The notes: generated from the letters alone by a model not told the origin. A DNA stretch of 48,182 nt from an uncultured bacterium (GCA_947381965.1 CANCXX010000034.1:1-48182), one strand, 5' to 3'; positions 1-8,640 are shown, counted from the first letter of the stretch. Numbers and translations: made by a program.

Positions 1-145
1 ACAGGCTTTATGCGGCCTGTGGCAAGTTTTCTTTTATTTAACTGTTGAACTCCCGTGCCACCGCTATGCCTCATTCCTCCGCCTTGCATATAAAATTTAT
101 TTTATGTCATATGGCTAGAATCTTATTTTTCAAACACGCTCTAGG
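1..145. repeat. Intergenic repeat modules, copy A
   Basis: No convincing gene is seen here. A hairpin with 6-bp arms (1-6 and 15-20) is followed by a T-rich stretch and could be the terminator of a gene outside the window. Bases 56-86 (31 nt) match 4821-4851 at 27 of 31 positions. Bases 125-144, an A/T-rich TTTTTCAAA segment ending in GCTCTAG, match 4727-4746 closely. In copy A the 31-nt module comes first and the CTCTAG module second; in the copy at 4.7 kb the order is reversed, so the modules seem to have been shuffled. A 69-codon open frame at 45-254 runs over the repeat and is judged to be chance. Confidence 0.6.
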
Positions 146-299
146 AAAAGAGAGCAAAATCTCCAAAGCTATTTGGAAACTGCAGCAGAAAACGTTTTTG
201 CAGACAAAATATAAATATCAAATTGAATTACAGATGAAAAATAGTAATAATTAATAGATAACTGCATAGAAATTGTACATTTTGGATAGTAAATTATTG

Positions 300-328
300 T
301 TGTTATTTTTCAGCAGAAAAGCTATAAT
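300..328 (+). promoter_or_regulatory. Candidate promoter upstream of a structured leader
   Basis: TTGTTA at 300-305 and a perfect TATAAT at 323-328 are separated by 17 bp. Transcription would start near 335, just before the possible structured RNA at 350-420 and about 330 nt before the chemoreceptor gene. The -35 is only a partial match. Confidence 0.5.
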
Positions 329-349
329 AAAATTGTTATATAGTTCAAT

Positions 350-420
350 ACCTTATAACGGTCGGGCAGAAGACCGGATTGGTTTTGGTCAAAGAGTTAT
401 ATCTTTGTTATATATAAGGT
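350..420 (+). ncRNA. Possible structured leader RNA or small RNA
   Basis: Outer arms 350-357 and 413-420 are perfectly complementary (8 bp). They enclose a 5-bp hairpin (359-363 with 372-376, loop of 8), a short hairpin (379-382 with 389-392) and another (392-395 with 402-405) that compete for one base. This gives a multi-branched fold right after a promoter-like sequence. It does not match any riboswitch consensus I can recall, including the c-di-GMP classes that often precede chemoreceptor genes. From 421 to 651 I see no further gene. An isolated copy of the TTTTTCAAACATGCTCT repeat module lies at about 604-621. Confidence 0.3.
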
Positions 421-665
421 GTAGAACTTCTATGGCAGTCATTATATGAGAGTGTGTCTGTAAAATCAAGCTCGCTGTTTATATGTAGCAGAATGCGTTT
501 CAGTTTCGCGTGATTTTTGCATCAAATTCAGTAAGTGTAGTCGGCTATACTTTCCTATTTGGTACAAACCTCCCACAAATTGTTATACATATTTTACAGA
601 AATTTTTTCAAACATGCTCTGGTTATTGTTTGCGGAAAAATATGGATTAATAAGGAGGCATTTTA

Positions 666-1919
666 ATGAAGGAGCAAAGGAGTTTTAAAAGCAGCATCAG
701 ATACTTGTTTATAATTATTTGCGGTATCTTTGCAGTATCAGAAATCACAGCAATTATTGGGACATTTGGATTGGGAAGCAAAGTTTTTCACATATGTCTG
801 CATACTGCTATTTTACTAGTGATTATATGGCTCGCTACCAGCGGGTATAAATATCTGGCGGTAAATATGGTTGACCCAATGGTTGAAATGGATTATGCAG
901 TTAAGGAACTTGCGAAAGGAAACTTAAATGTAAATGTTGCTTATGAATCCGATTATGAACTTGGCGCCCTGGCAGAAAGCCTTAGAAAGACGTTTTCTAC
1001 ACTACAGACGCTGGTTCAGGACCTTACATTTATTATTGGAGAGTTTGGCAAGGGCAATTTTAATGTAAGAAGCTCCCACCCGGAAGCATACATAGGTGAC
1101 TTTTCCCGTGTTTTACAGGAATTGGTTGAATTGGTGAAGGGTTTTAGCAACACCATGAGAAATATAGACAATGCAGCTGACCAGGTATCGGAAGGTTCCA
1201 ACGATTTGGCAATGAGTTCTCAGGAACTGGCAGAGGGGGCAACCAATCAGTCCGCTTCCATCCAAAGCCTGATGCAGACAGTTACAGAAGTAACTGAACA
1301 GGTTCAGGAGAATACCAAAGCAACAGATAACGCTCATGACAATGCTAAAATGATTGCAAGCCAGGCAAAGATTAGCCAGGAAAAAATGGAAGAACTGACA
1401 CAGGCCATGGAGACAATTAAAGATACTTCCAATGAAATCAGCAAAATTATTATTGATATAGAAGAAATTGCTTCACAGACCAACCTGCTTTCATTAAATG
1501 CAGCAATTGAAGCGGCAAGAGCGGGAGAGGCTGGTAAGGGATTTGCAGTAGTGGCAGAACAAATCAGAAAGCTTGCAGAAGACAGTGCTAAATCGGCGGT
1601 TACTACCAAAGAATTGATTGACAAATCTATCCGTGAGGTTCAAAAAGGTAATGAAATTACTGAAAAAACCACAGAATCTTTTGATAATGTAATTAAAGAA
1701 ATGGACCATATAGTCATGGCGATTGCCAATATACGTATTGCATCGGATAAACAGGCGGCTTCTGTAAGAGATATAGAGGGCGGATTTGAGTCTATCAGTG
1801 CCGTTGTAGAAAACAATTCAGCGGCAGCAGAGGAAACTTCAGCTACCAGTGAAGAGTTGTCCGCGCAGGCTGCTGCTTTGAAGGGTATGGTAGATCATTT
1901 CCAGCTTCGGGAAGATTAA
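666..1919 (+). CDS. Methyl-accepting chemotaxis protein without an extracellular sensor domain
   Basis: A membrane chemoreceptor that would signal to the CheA/CheW array. Of 417 residues, two transmembrane helices lie at about 11-33 and 41-63 with only a few residues between them, so there is no periplasmic-type ligand domain. A HAMP-like segment follows (about 65-115). The rest is the long coiled-coil signalling domain, with the diagnostic hairpin tip near residues 266-311 ([19 protein letters not shown] followed by [13 protein letters not shown]). A strong AAGGAGG site at 653-659 supports this start. No che or flagellar genes are nearby, so it is an orphan receptor. The missing outside domain suggests it senses a cytoplasmic, membrane or energy-state signal; that part is inference. 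Confidence 0.9.
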   Translation: MKEQRSFKSSIRYLFIIICGIFAVSEITAIIGTFGLGSKVFHICLHTAILLVIIWLATSGYKYLAVNMVDPMVEMDYAVKELAKGNLNVNVAYESDYELGALAESLRKTFSTLQTLVQDLTFIIGEFGKGNFNVRSSHPEAYIGDFSRVLQELVELVKGFSNTMRNIDNAADQVSEGSNDLAMSSQELAEGATNQSASIQSLMQTVTEVTEQVQENTKATDNAHDNAKMIASQAKISQEKMEELTQAMETIKDTSNEISKIIIDIEEIASQTNLLSLNAAIEAARAGEAGKGFAVVAEQIRKLAEDSAKSAVTTKELIDKSIREVQKGNEITEKTTESFDNVIKEMDHIVMAIANIRIASDKQAASVRDIEGGFESISAVVENNSAAAEETSATSEELSAQAAALKGMVDHFQLRED

Positions 1920-2020
1920 TCAGATGTATTTATAAAACATTCATCCCACACCGAAGTAAAATAGACTTTGTGCATAATATTCGGATAAATGTATTTCAGA
2001 CAAAAAAATACAGTTTTTTG

Positions 2021-2061
2021 ATATCGCTGGGGCAAAGCAGGGCTAAACGTCTCAGCGATAT
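2021..2061 (-). terminator. Long-stem hairpin at the end of the flippase gene
   Basis: ATATCGCTG at 2021-2029 pairs perfectly with 2053-2061 across a 23-nt loop, and the 3-prime end of the minus-strand gene lies within it. On the minus strand the stem is followed by an A-run and then a T-run, not directly by T residues. It is therefore an atypical terminator that may serve both converging genes. Confidence 0.45.
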
Positions 2062-3389
2062 TTACGTACGGCAAACATACATAATAAGGTCTGTACTGCC
2101 TGACTTGAGAGAAGTCCCCACAGATACCCATGGATGCCCCAGATGGGGATACCCCAGAATACAAACCCAAGTCTGACCAGAAGGCTTACCATGCTATAAA
2201 GAAAGGTAAGGCTGGTTTTCCCTAGTCCATTAAGTATGCTGTTTAAAGTGCTTGCTATGTACATAAGAGGACACAAGAAGCTTAATATGATAATAAAATT
2301 CCCGGAAAGGCTGTTCTGGTAAAGCAGATTTCCAAGAAACCTTCCGGTACAGAGAAAGAATAAGGTACAGGAAATGCCAAGAAGAAAACCATATTTTATC
2401 GACTTGTGGACTGCCTTTTTTATGGTGCTGGTATTCTCAGAAGCATCTGCTTCTGAAACAATAGGGAGAAGGAGAACGCAAATGGAGTTAGTGATTGCGC
2501 CGGGAAACAGGATAAGGGGAAGGGACATTCCTGTAAGTACGCCATAAGTGCTAAGGGCGGCGGCATTGTCACATCCATAGCTCATTAACTTGTTTGGAAT
2601 AAAGATTGCTTCAAGGCTTTGCAGAAAGTTGATAATGATTCTGTTCAGGGACAAAGGCACGGCCAGCTTAAGAAGGCGGCTGCAAGCTGCCTGAAAAGCG
2701 GATAAATTCCGTGGAAAGAGAAGTCCATAATTTGGAGGAACTACATTTTCAAAATGGGCGCGTACTGCAATCAGGGAAACAAGCATAGAGGCGCATTCAC
2801 CAATCACCAGTCCTACCACGGCGAAGCTGATGGTGGGAGTCATATTTCGCTTCAGGCAATAGTAATAAATAATGTATACACTGCCAACACGTACAATTTG
2901 TTCAGATAATTGACATAGAGATGGTACTGTTGTTTTTCGTATGCCATAAAAATAGCCATTAATACAGGAATGTACAGTGGCCATGGGGATGGAAAGAGCG
3001 ATAATGCGCAGCAGCGGCGCTGTTCTTTCTTCCAGAAGAAAATAGACAGCAATTTCATCTGCAAAGCAGTAAATGCCGGCTGTGCAGAGAATGGAAAGTA
3101 ACATGGATAATATCAGGCCTGCGGATAAATGAAGGAAAGAGGAACGATAGTCTCTGGACATGGTTTCGCCTGCAACGTATTTAGAGATGGCTGTCTGCAT
3201 TCCGGCAACTGTCAGGGAAAAGGATAAGGCAAGGACAGGGGAAATCAGCTGATAGATGCCCATGCCTTCGGCGCCAAACATACGGGATAAAAAGATTCGA
3301 TAGAAAAATCCGATAAATCTGCTTGCAAAACCAGTGAGAGTCAGTATGATTGTTCCTGTAATAAGAGGATTATTTTTTTGTATACGCAA
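2052..3389 (-). CDS. SpoVB/MurJ-like lipid-linked oligosaccharide flippase family protein
   Basis: A 445-residue integral membrane protein of the MOP exporter superfamily (MATE-type fold, polysaccharide flippases, SpoVB). The N-terminus has the typical basic start, then a helix with TLTGFASRFIGFFYRIFLSR and a GAEGMGIYQL segment, characteristic of stage V sporulation protein B and related flippases. Hydrophobic helices continue to the end. Such proteins move undecaprenyl-linked precursors across the membrane for peptidoglycan, spore cortex or other glycans. The start codon is TTG, chosen because a stop lies just upstream in frame and a weak GGTGG sits 8 nt before it. The gene stands alone and runs divergently from iscS. 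Whether it is the sporulation SpoVB or a paralogue cannot be decided from sequence alone. Confidence 0.8.
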   Translation of the reverse strand: MRIQKNNPLITGTIILTLTGFASRFIGFFYRIFLSRMFGAEGMGIYQLISPVLALSFSLTVAGMQTAISKYVAGETMSRDYRSSFLHLSAGLILSMLLSILCTAGIYCFADEIAVYFLLEERTAPLLRIIALSIPMATVHSCINGYFYGIRKTTVPSLCQLSEQIVRVGSVYIIYYYCLKRNMTPTISFAVVGLVIGECASMLVSLIAVRAHFENVVPPNYGLLFPRNLSAFQAACSRLLKLAVPLSLNRIIINFLQSLEAIFIPNKLMSYGCDNAAALSTYGVLTGMSLPLILFPGAITNSICVLLLPIVSEADASENTSTIKKAVHKSIKYGFLLGISCTLFFLCTGRFLGNLLYQNSLSGNFIIILSFLCPLMYIASTLNSILNGLGKTSLTFLYSMVSLLVRLGFVFWGIPIWGIHGYLWGLLSSQAVQTLLCMFAVRKYR

Positions 3390-3441
3390 TATATGTTACC
3401 ACCATTTTCCAGTTATTGATAAATATATGCCTATACTTTGA

Positions 3442-3470
3442 TTGACAGAACAGACCGGTAATGTTATAGT
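3442..3470 (+). promoter_or_regulatory. Strong promoter of the isc operon
   Basis: A perfect TTGACA at 3442-3447 and TATAGT at 3465-3470 with a 17-bp spacer. The predicted transcription start is near 3477, about 45 nt before the iscS start codon. Confidence 0.85.
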
Positions 3471-3484
3471 AAGAGTTGTATAAA

Positions 3485-3503
3485 TCCTAGTAAAACTGTA
3501 GGA
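3485..3503 (+). promoter_or_regulatory. Possible operator: TCCTA / TAGGA inverted repeat
   Basis: TCCTA at 3485-3489 and TAGGA at 3499-3503 form an inverted repeat separated by 9 nt, just downstream of the predicted start of transcription. Clostridial isc operons are often controlled by an Rrf2-family IscR repressor, but no such gene is present next to this operon. The arms are short, so this is suggestive only. Confidence 0.3.
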
Positions 3504-3521
3504 ATAATGAGAGGAGCATTT

Positions 3522-4703
3522 ATGGATAAAATGATATACCTTGACAATGCGGCAACAACGAAAACCCTGTCCAGTGCGGTGGAAGCTATGATTCCATACT
3601 TTACAGAAAACTTTGGGAATGCAAGCAGTATCTACCGGTTAGGGGAGGAGAGCAGGAAAGTGATTAGCAGAACCCGCAACAGAATTGCAGAAAGTATTAA
3701 GGGGGAACCTTCGGAAATCTATTTTACTGCAGGTGGAACAGAGGCCGATAATTGGGCGCTGATTGCTATTGCAGAGGCTTATGCTTCTAAAGGAAAGCAT
3801 ATAATCACTTCCAGGATAGAGCATCATGCCATTCTTCATACATGTGAATATCTGGAGCGGAGAGGATATGAGATTACTTATGTGAATGTGGATGAAAATG
3901 GTTTAATAAAGATAGATGAATTAAAAGGAGCAATTCGTCCTGATACAATATTAATTTCTGTGATGTTTGCAAACAATGAGATCGGAACCATCCAGCCAAT
4001 AGCGGAAATAGGAAAAATAGCGAAAGAAAAAAACATATTGTTCCATACAGATGCTGTGCAGGCATACGGTCATCTTCCAATTGATGTACAGTCGCTTTCC
4101 ATAGATATGCTAAGTGTCAGCGGACATAAACTGGGAGGGCCGAAAGGAATTGGATTTTTATATATTCGAAAGGGCATAAAAATAGGTTCTTTTGTTCATG
4201 GTGGTTCTCAGGAGAGAGGCAGAAGAGCAGGGACAGAAAACGTGCCTGCAATAGCAGGATTTGGGGCTGCGGTGGAATACGCCTTTACAGGCATGGAAGA
4301 AAGAGAAGCAAAAATACAAAATCTTAGGGATTATCTGATAAAAAAAATAGAAAAAGAAATTCCTTACTGCCGTTTAAACGGTGACAGGGCAAAACGGTTG
4401 TCAAATAATGTTAGTTTTTGCTTTCGGTTTATAGAAGGGGAATCCTTGTTGATCATGCTTGATATGAACGGAATTTGCGCTTCCAGTGGTTCGGCATGTA
4501 CTTCCGGTTCCCTGGACCCGTCTCATGTTCTTCTTGCCATTGGTCTTCCCCATGAGATTGCCCATGGTTCCCTGCGTTTAACTTTAAGTGAAGAAAATAC
4601 ATTAGAAGAAATGGACAGGACGGTAGACGCTATCCGTGAGAATATAGACAAACTGCGGCAGATGTCGCCTTTATATGAAGATTTCATAGCAAACGGCAAA
4701 TAA
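3522..4703 (+). CDS. iscS: Cysteine desulfurase (IscS/NifS type)
   Basis: A PLP enzyme that takes sulfur from cysteine and hands it on as a persulfide. It is 393 residues long, the usual size. It begins with the family signature YLDNAATT, carries the PLP-binding lysine at about residue 203 in SVSGHKLGGPKG, and the sulfur-carrying cysteine at about residue 326 in SSGSACTSGS, typical of class I enzymes. The start at 3522 is preferred over an ATG at 3507 because a GAGGAG ribosome site (3511-3516) lies between them. It is first in an operon with iscU and mnmA, so its sulfur probably feeds both Fe-S assembly and tRNA thiolation. Confidence 0.95.
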   Translation: MDKMIYLDNAATTKTLSSAVEAMIPYFTENFGNASSIYRLGEESRKVISRTRNRIAESIKGEPSEIYFTAGGTEADNWALIAIAEAYASKGKHIITSRIEHHAILHTCEYLERRGYEITYVNVDENGLIKIDELKGAIRPDTILISVMFANNEIGTIQPIAEIGKIAKEKNILFHTDAVQAYGHLPIDVQSLSIDMLSVSGHKLGGPKGIGFLYIRKGIKIGSFVHGGSQERGRRAGTENVPAIAGFGAAVEYAFTGMEEREAKIQNLRDYLIKKIEKEIPYCRLNGDRAKRLSNNVSFCFRFIEGESLLIMLDMNGICASSGSACTSGSLDPSHVLLAIGLPHEIAHGSLRLTLSEENTLEEMDRTVDAIRENIDKLRQMSPLYEDFIANGK

Positions 4704-4726
4704 GCATGATTTTTCAAGAAAGAATA

Positions 4727-4908
4727 ATTTTTCAAATATGCTCTAGTACAGCATTGTCTAAATAGCAGTGAATACAGCACCTGCTATTTGCGCCAGTACC
4801 GCGTTGTCGTCAGTCAACAATGCCACCGCATTGCCTCCTTTCTCCGCCTTGTCCTGACACAAATATCAGGCACTGCTTTTCACCGTTATTTTGGCAATGC
4901 TGTACTAG
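4727..4908. mobile_element. MITE-like structured insertion between iscS and iscU
   Basis: CTAGTACAGCATTG at 4743-4756 is exactly repeated in inverted form at 4895-4908, giving a 166-bp element with 14-bp perfect terminal inverted repeats. Inside are further hairpins: AATAGCAG with CTGCTATT, and a CCTGACACAAATATCAGG palindrome. It also holds the 31-nt module shared with copy A (4821-4851). The preceding 4727-4746 resembles 125-144. No transposase is encoded. Short inverted-repeat elements of this kind are usually non-autonomous. It fills nearly the whole iscS-iscU gap and would be transcribed with the operon. Confidence 0.7.
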
Positions 4909-4959
4909 GCAGCCTGTGATATACAGGACATAAAATAAATGAAAAGGAAGAGACAAGAT

Positions 4960-5397
4960 ATGTACAGTGAAAAAGTTATGGATCATTTTACAAATCCCAG
5001 AAACATGGGAGAAATAGAAAATCCCAGCGGCGTGGGGACTGTGGGAAATGCCAAATGTGGGGATATTATGAGGATTTATCTGGATATTGATGATCACCAG
5101 ATTATCCGTGAATGTAAGTTTAAGACCTTTGGCTGCGGGGCGGCAGTGGCAACCAGCAGTATGGCCACAGAACTTGTGAAGGGTAAGACAATTGAGGAGG
5201 CTTTAAAGGTAACCAATCAGGCGGTAATGGAAGCCTTGGACGGGCTGCCTTCTGCGAAGATACATTGTTCTTTGCTTGCAGAGGAAGCTGTTCATGCGGC
5301 GCTTTGGGACTATGCTCAGAAAAAGGGCATTGAAATAGAAGGACTGCAAAAGCCAAGGAGTGACATTCATGAGGATGATACAGAGGAAGAGTATTGA
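4960..5397 (+). CDS. iscU: Fe-S cluster assembly scaffold protein (IscU/NifU N-terminal type)
   Basis: A 145-residue scaffold on which IscS-derived sulfur and iron are assembled into Fe-S clusters. The three ligand cysteines are visible: C33 in NAKCGD with the conserved aspartate D35, C59 in FGCGAA, and C103 in KIHCS. The HFTNPRNMGEIENP segment near the N-terminus is typical of the clostridial NifU-like form. An acidic tail ends the protein. The start at 4960 is preferred to an ATG 21 nt upstream because AAAAGGAAG lies between them. It lies 256 nt after iscS because a repeat element separates the two. Confidence 0.93.
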   Translation: MYSEKVMDHFTNPRNMGEIENPSGVGTVGNAKCGDIMRIYLDIDDHQIIRECKFKTFGCGAAVATSSMATELVKGKTIEEALKVTNQAVMEALDGLPSAKIHCSLLAEEAVHAALWDYAQKKGIEIEGLQKPRSDIHEDDTEEEY

Positions 5398-5458
5398 TTT
5401 TACGCCAAGATGCTCCTTTGTGCGTTGTATGTTTTTAACAGCGGAGGATGTGTAATTG

Positions 5459-6547
5459 ATGAAAAAGAAGGTAGTAGTAGGCATGTCAGGGGGCGTGGAT
5501 TCATCTGTGGCAGCCTGTTTGCTGAAAGAGCAGGGATTTGACGTTGTTGGAGTGACAATGGAGTTGGGCGGAAACAAATCTTTGCATCAGACAGAGGAGG
5601 GGGGCTGTTGCGGACAGTCAGCGGCGGAAGATGCAAGGCGGGTAGCGCAAATTCTTGGAATACCTCATTATGTGATGAACTTTAAGGATGTGTTTCAGGA
5701 AAAAGTGGTGAATTACTTTATTTCAGAATATCTTTCAGGAAGAACGCCAAATCCTTGTATTGCCTGTAACAGGTATGTAAAGTGGGAAGCGCTGCTAAAG
5801 CGCAGTATGGAAATTGGGGCAGACTATATTGCCACAGGACATTATGCAAGAATTGGCCGGCTGGACGGAGAATATGGGAAAAGTAAGGGACGGTTTGCTA
5901 TCCGAAATTCTGTTACGGCACAAAAGGATCAGACGTATGCGCTTTATGGTCTGACTCAGTTTCAGCTTGCCCACACACTTATGCCCATAGGTGATTACAC
6001 AAAAGAAGAAATCAGGAAAATTGCGAAGGATTATTGTCTTCCTGTGGCGCATAAGCCGGACAGCCAGGATATCTGTTTCATACCGGATGGGGATTATACG
6101 GGTTTTATAGAGCGGGAAGCACCGGGAAAGGTACCGGAAGCCGGGAATTTTGTGACAGAGGAAGGAAAGGCGCTTGGAGTCCACAAAGGAATTACCCATT
6201 ATACCATAGGACAGAGAAAGGGCCTGGGTCTTTCCATGGGACATCCTGTTTTCGTGTCAGAAATCAGGCCGGATACGAATGAGGTGGTAATCAGCGATAA
6301 GGATGTTTACCGGAAGGAACTGTATTGCAACAAACTGAATTTTATGGGAATGGAAAACCTGGAAGCACCCCGGAGACTTTGGGCAAAGGTGCGATATGCC
6401 CATAAGGGGGAATGGTGCATGGCAGTACAGACAGAGGAAGATATGATTCAATGTATTTTTGAAAATCCGGTCCGTGCAGTGACACCGGGGCAGGCGGTAG
6501 TGTTTTACGAAAATGAATATGTGATGGGAGGCGGCGCTATTTTGTGA
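5459..6547 (+). CDS. mnmA: tRNA-specific 2-thiouridylase MnmA
   Basis: Adenylates and thiolates U34 in the wobble position of Lys, Glu and Gln tRNAs, using sulfur that starts at IscS. Of 362 residues, the ATP-pyrophosphatase PP-loop GMSGGVDSSV lies at about 8-17. The catalytic cysteines are at about 100 (NPCIACN) and 206 (DSQDICFIPDG). The C-terminal beta-barrel portion is present. The start is either ATG 5459 or the TTG just before it; GGAGG lies at 5443-5447. It is the last gene of the isc operon, a common clostridial arrangement. The terminator stem overlaps the stop codon. Confidence 0.93.
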   Translation: MKKKVVVGMSGGVDSSVAACLLKEQGFDVVGVTMELGGNKSLHQTEEGGCCGQSAAEDARRVAQILGIPHYVMNFKDVFQEKVVNYFISEYLSGRTPNPCIACNRYVKWEALLKRSMEIGADYIATGHYARIGRLDGEYGKSKGRFAIRNSVTAQKDQTYALYGLTQFQLAHTLMPIGDYTKEEIRKIAKDYCLPVAHKPDSQDICFIPDGDYTGFIEREAPGKVPEAGNFVTEEGKALGVHKGITHYTIGQRKGLGLSMGHPVFVSEIRPDTNEVVISDKDVYRKELYCNKLNFMGMENLEAPRRLWAKVRYAHKGEWCMAVQTEEDMIQCIFENPVRAVTPGQAVVFYENEYVMGGGAIL

Positions 6548-6558
6548 CCGCCTCTTTT
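6528..6558 (+). terminator. Terminator overlapping the mnmA stop codon
   Basis: GAGGCGG at 6528-6534 pairs perfectly with CCGCCTC at 6548-6554, followed by TTTT. The loop contains the last codons and the stop of mnmA. Confidence 0.7.
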
Positions 6559-6618
6559 GGGCTTGTTTTCCGGCGCGCCAAAGCCGCCCCAAGAAAGCTT
6601 TTTGGTCTGGTTAAGTGT

Positions 6619-7440
6619 TCAGATCCGGTGAAATTCCGGCATTCTTTTCTCAAAAGTTGTGTAATATTGAAAACCACAGTCGGTTAATATTCTGGCAGCG
6701 CGGTCAAACCCTTTGGCTATAGCTTCCGGTTTGTGTGCATCAGAGCCAATGGTGATATTTTCTCCGCCAAGGGCGCGATAGCGTTTTAAAATATCTTTGC
6801 AGGGATTTAAGTCCCGGAGATGATAATTGATGGCGCCTGTGTTAATCTCAATTCCTTTTTCTTTTTCCAGCAGAGTTTCCAGAATTTTATCTAAAATATC
6901 TTTATATTTTTCATAACAATAATCAGCATCTTTTGTTTTCCCGTAGCGGACTACATAGTCAAGATGGCCGTAAACATCAAAATTATCAAATGCCTTCAGG
7001 TTGTCCAGTATGGATAGGAAGTATTCCCGATAGGCCTCTTCATCAGAGCGGTCGTCAAAGAAATCCGGATAGTAGGGGTCTTTTCCATTACACAGATGGG
7101 AGGAAGCGATGATAAAGTCAAAGTCATAGCTATGGGTATAAAGGGCCAGTTTTTTACGCAGGTGCGGCTGGACGCCAAGCTCCACGCCGAAGAGGAGTTT
7201 TATTTTGTGGGAGTATTTTTCTTTATATTGAATCAGGTCATAAAGATAGGAATCTGTGTTCAGTTCAAAAATGCCTTCCTCCTCCGGGCGGTTATAAACA
7301 TAATCCATATCCATATGTTCGGTAAAGCACATACTGGTAAGCCCCATGTCAATTCCCTTTAAAATCATATCCTCCATAGGGGCCTTGGAGTCGCCGGAAA
7401 AAGAAGTATGCAGGTGATAATCTGCCTTGATAGCCATCAT
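6619..7440 (-). CDS. Histidinol-phosphatase, PHP family (HisK/HisJ type)
   Basis: A 273-residue PHP-domain phosphoesterase that would hydrolyse histidinol phosphate in histidine synthesis. The metal-binding motifs are in place: DYHLHTSFSGD near the N-terminus, FTEHMD, a central SSHL, GHLDYVVRYG, and IGSDAHKPE near the end. The full length matches the HisK/HisJ type. No other histidine genes are nearby, so the substrate is inferred from family. An AAGGAG site lies just upstream; the ATG three bases further in is an equally good start. It is divergent from gap. Confidence 0.82.
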   Translation of the reverse strand: MMAIKADYHLHTSFSGDSKAPMEDMILKGIDMGLTSMCFTEHMDMDYVYNRPEEEGIFELNTDSYLYDLIQYKEKYSHKIKLLFGVELGVQPHLRKKLALYTHSYDFDFIIASSHLCNGKDPYYPDFFDDRSDEEAYREYFLSILDNLKAFDNFDVYGHLDYVVRYGKTKDADYCYEKYKDILDKILETLLEKEKGIEINTGAINYHLRDLNPCKDILKRYRALGGENITIGSDAHKPEAIAKGFDRAARILTDCGFQYYTTFEKRMPEFHRI

Positions 7441-7468
7441 GTTGTCTCCTTATATTTTATTTATAAAA

Positions 7469-7497
7469 ATTATATTAAAAATCACAGAAAAATACAA
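7469..7497 (-). promoter_or_regulatory. Promoter of the histidinol-phosphatase gene
   Basis: Read on the minus strand, TTGTAT (7492-7497) and a perfect TATAAT (7469-7474) are 17 bp apart, about 30 nt upstream of the start codon. Confidence 0.7.
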
Positions 7498-7515
7498 TTA
7501 TTTTTCATTTACATC

Positions 7516-7544
7516 TTGAACTTTTTGGACATATTAGGTAAAAT
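7516..7544 (+). promoter_or_regulatory. Promoter of gap
   Basis: TTGAAC at 7516-7521 and TAAAAT at 7539-7544 with a 17-bp spacer, about 80 nt before the gap start codon. No CggR-type regulator gene or obvious operator is seen. Confidence 0.6.
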
Positions 7545-7626
7545 AATCCTAATGATAAAATTTTGTCAATCCCAAAAGATGGCAGAATCATATAACATTA
7601 TTATTCATTTCTAGGAGGAATCTAAA

Positions 7627-8640
7627 ATGGCAGTAAGAGTAGCAATTAATGGTTTTGGCCGTATTGGTCGTCTTGCATTCAGACAGATGTTTGATGCAGA
7701 AGGTTATGAAGTGGTGGCAATCAATGACTTGACAAGTCCTGAAATGCTTGCTCACTTATTAAAGTATGATACCGCACAGGGTAGATACAAATACGCAGAC
7801 AGCGTATCTTATGGTGATGATTCCATCACAGTCAACGGAAAGACCATCACAATCTACAAAGAAGCAGATGCTAAGAATCTTCCTTGGGGAGAATTAAAGG
7901 TAGACGTAGTTCTTGAATGTACAGGCTTCTATACATCCAAGGACAAAGCAAGCGCACATATTACTGCTGGCGCACGTAAGGTAGTTATTTCTGCACCTGC
8001 AGGAAATGACCTTCCTACCATCGTTTACAATGTAAACCACACAACATTAAAGCCTGAGGATACAGTTATTTCTGCAGCTTCCTGTACAACAAACTGCTTA
8101 GCTCCCATGGCTAAGGCTTTAAATGATTTAGTTCCTATCATGAGCGGTATTATGACAACGGTTCATGCTTATACAGGTGACCAGATGATCCTTGACGGAC
8201 CTCAGAGAAAAGGCGATAAGAGAAGAAGCCGTGCAGGTGCTCAGAACATCGTTCCCAACTCTACAGGCGCTGCTAAGGCAATCGGCCTTGTTATTCCTGA
8301 ATTAAATGGAAAGTTAATCGGTTCTGCACAGCGTGTTCCTACCCCTACAGGCTCTACAACAATTTTAGTTGCAGTTGTTAAGGGACAGGTTACCAAGGAT
8401 CAGATCAATGAAGCTATGAAGGCTGCTTCCACAGAATCCTTCGGATACAACACAGATGAAATCGTATCTTCAGACGTTATCGGCAGCACATTTGGTTCCA
8501 TCTTTGACGCTACACAGACTATGGTAGCTCCTATGGAAGACGGCAATACCCAGGTACAGGTTGTTTCCTGGTATGACAATGAGAATTCTTACACAAGCCA
8601 GATGGTAAGAACAATTAAATACTTCTCAGAGTTAGCATAA
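7627..8640 (+). CDS. gap: Glyceraldehyde-3-phosphate dehydrogenase, type I
   Basis: Oxidises and phosphorylates glyceraldehyde 3-phosphate with NAD in glycolysis. At 337 residues it has the normal length. The Rossmann start [14 protein letters not shown], the nucleotide-binding INDL, the active-site cysteine at about residue 153 in [11 protein letters not shown], and the C-terminal [14 protein letters not shown] are all present. AGGAGGA lies 8 nt before the ATG. It has its own promoter and a strong terminator and so can be made apart from pgk and tpiA downstream. Its codon use is biased to common codons, as expected of a highly expressed gene. Confidence 0.97.
   Translation: MAVRVAINGFGRIGRLAFRQMFDAEGYEVVAINDLTSPEMLAHLLKYDTAQGRYKYADSVSYGDDSITVNGKTITIYKEADAKNLPWGELKVDVVLECTGFYTSKDKASAHITAGARKVVISAPAGNDLPTIVYNVNHTTLKPEDTVISAASCTTNCLAPMAKALNDLVPIMSGIMTTVHAYTGDQMILDGPQRKGDKRRSRAGAQNIVPNSTGAAKAIGLVIPELNGKLIGSAQRVPTPTGSTTILVAVVKGQVTKDQINEAMKAASTESFGYNTDEIVSSDVIGSTFGSIFDATQTMVAPMEDGNTQVQVVSWYDNENSYTSQMVRTIKYFSELA

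Noticed and set aside
45-254. 69-codon open frame at the start of the window
   Set aside because: No ribosome site, it runs through a repeat shared with the 4.7-kb element, and the composition is not protein-like.
350-420. c-di-GMP riboswitch
   Set aside because: The position before a chemoreceptor gene is typical, but the sequence lacks the conserved core I would expect of either class.
1113-1709. Several open frames antisense to the chemoreceptor gene
   Set aside because: They mirror the codon bias of the real gene and lack ribosome sites.
3507-3521. ATG at 3507 as the iscS start
   Set aside because: The GAGGAG ribosome site lies inside this stretch, so translation must begin at 3522.
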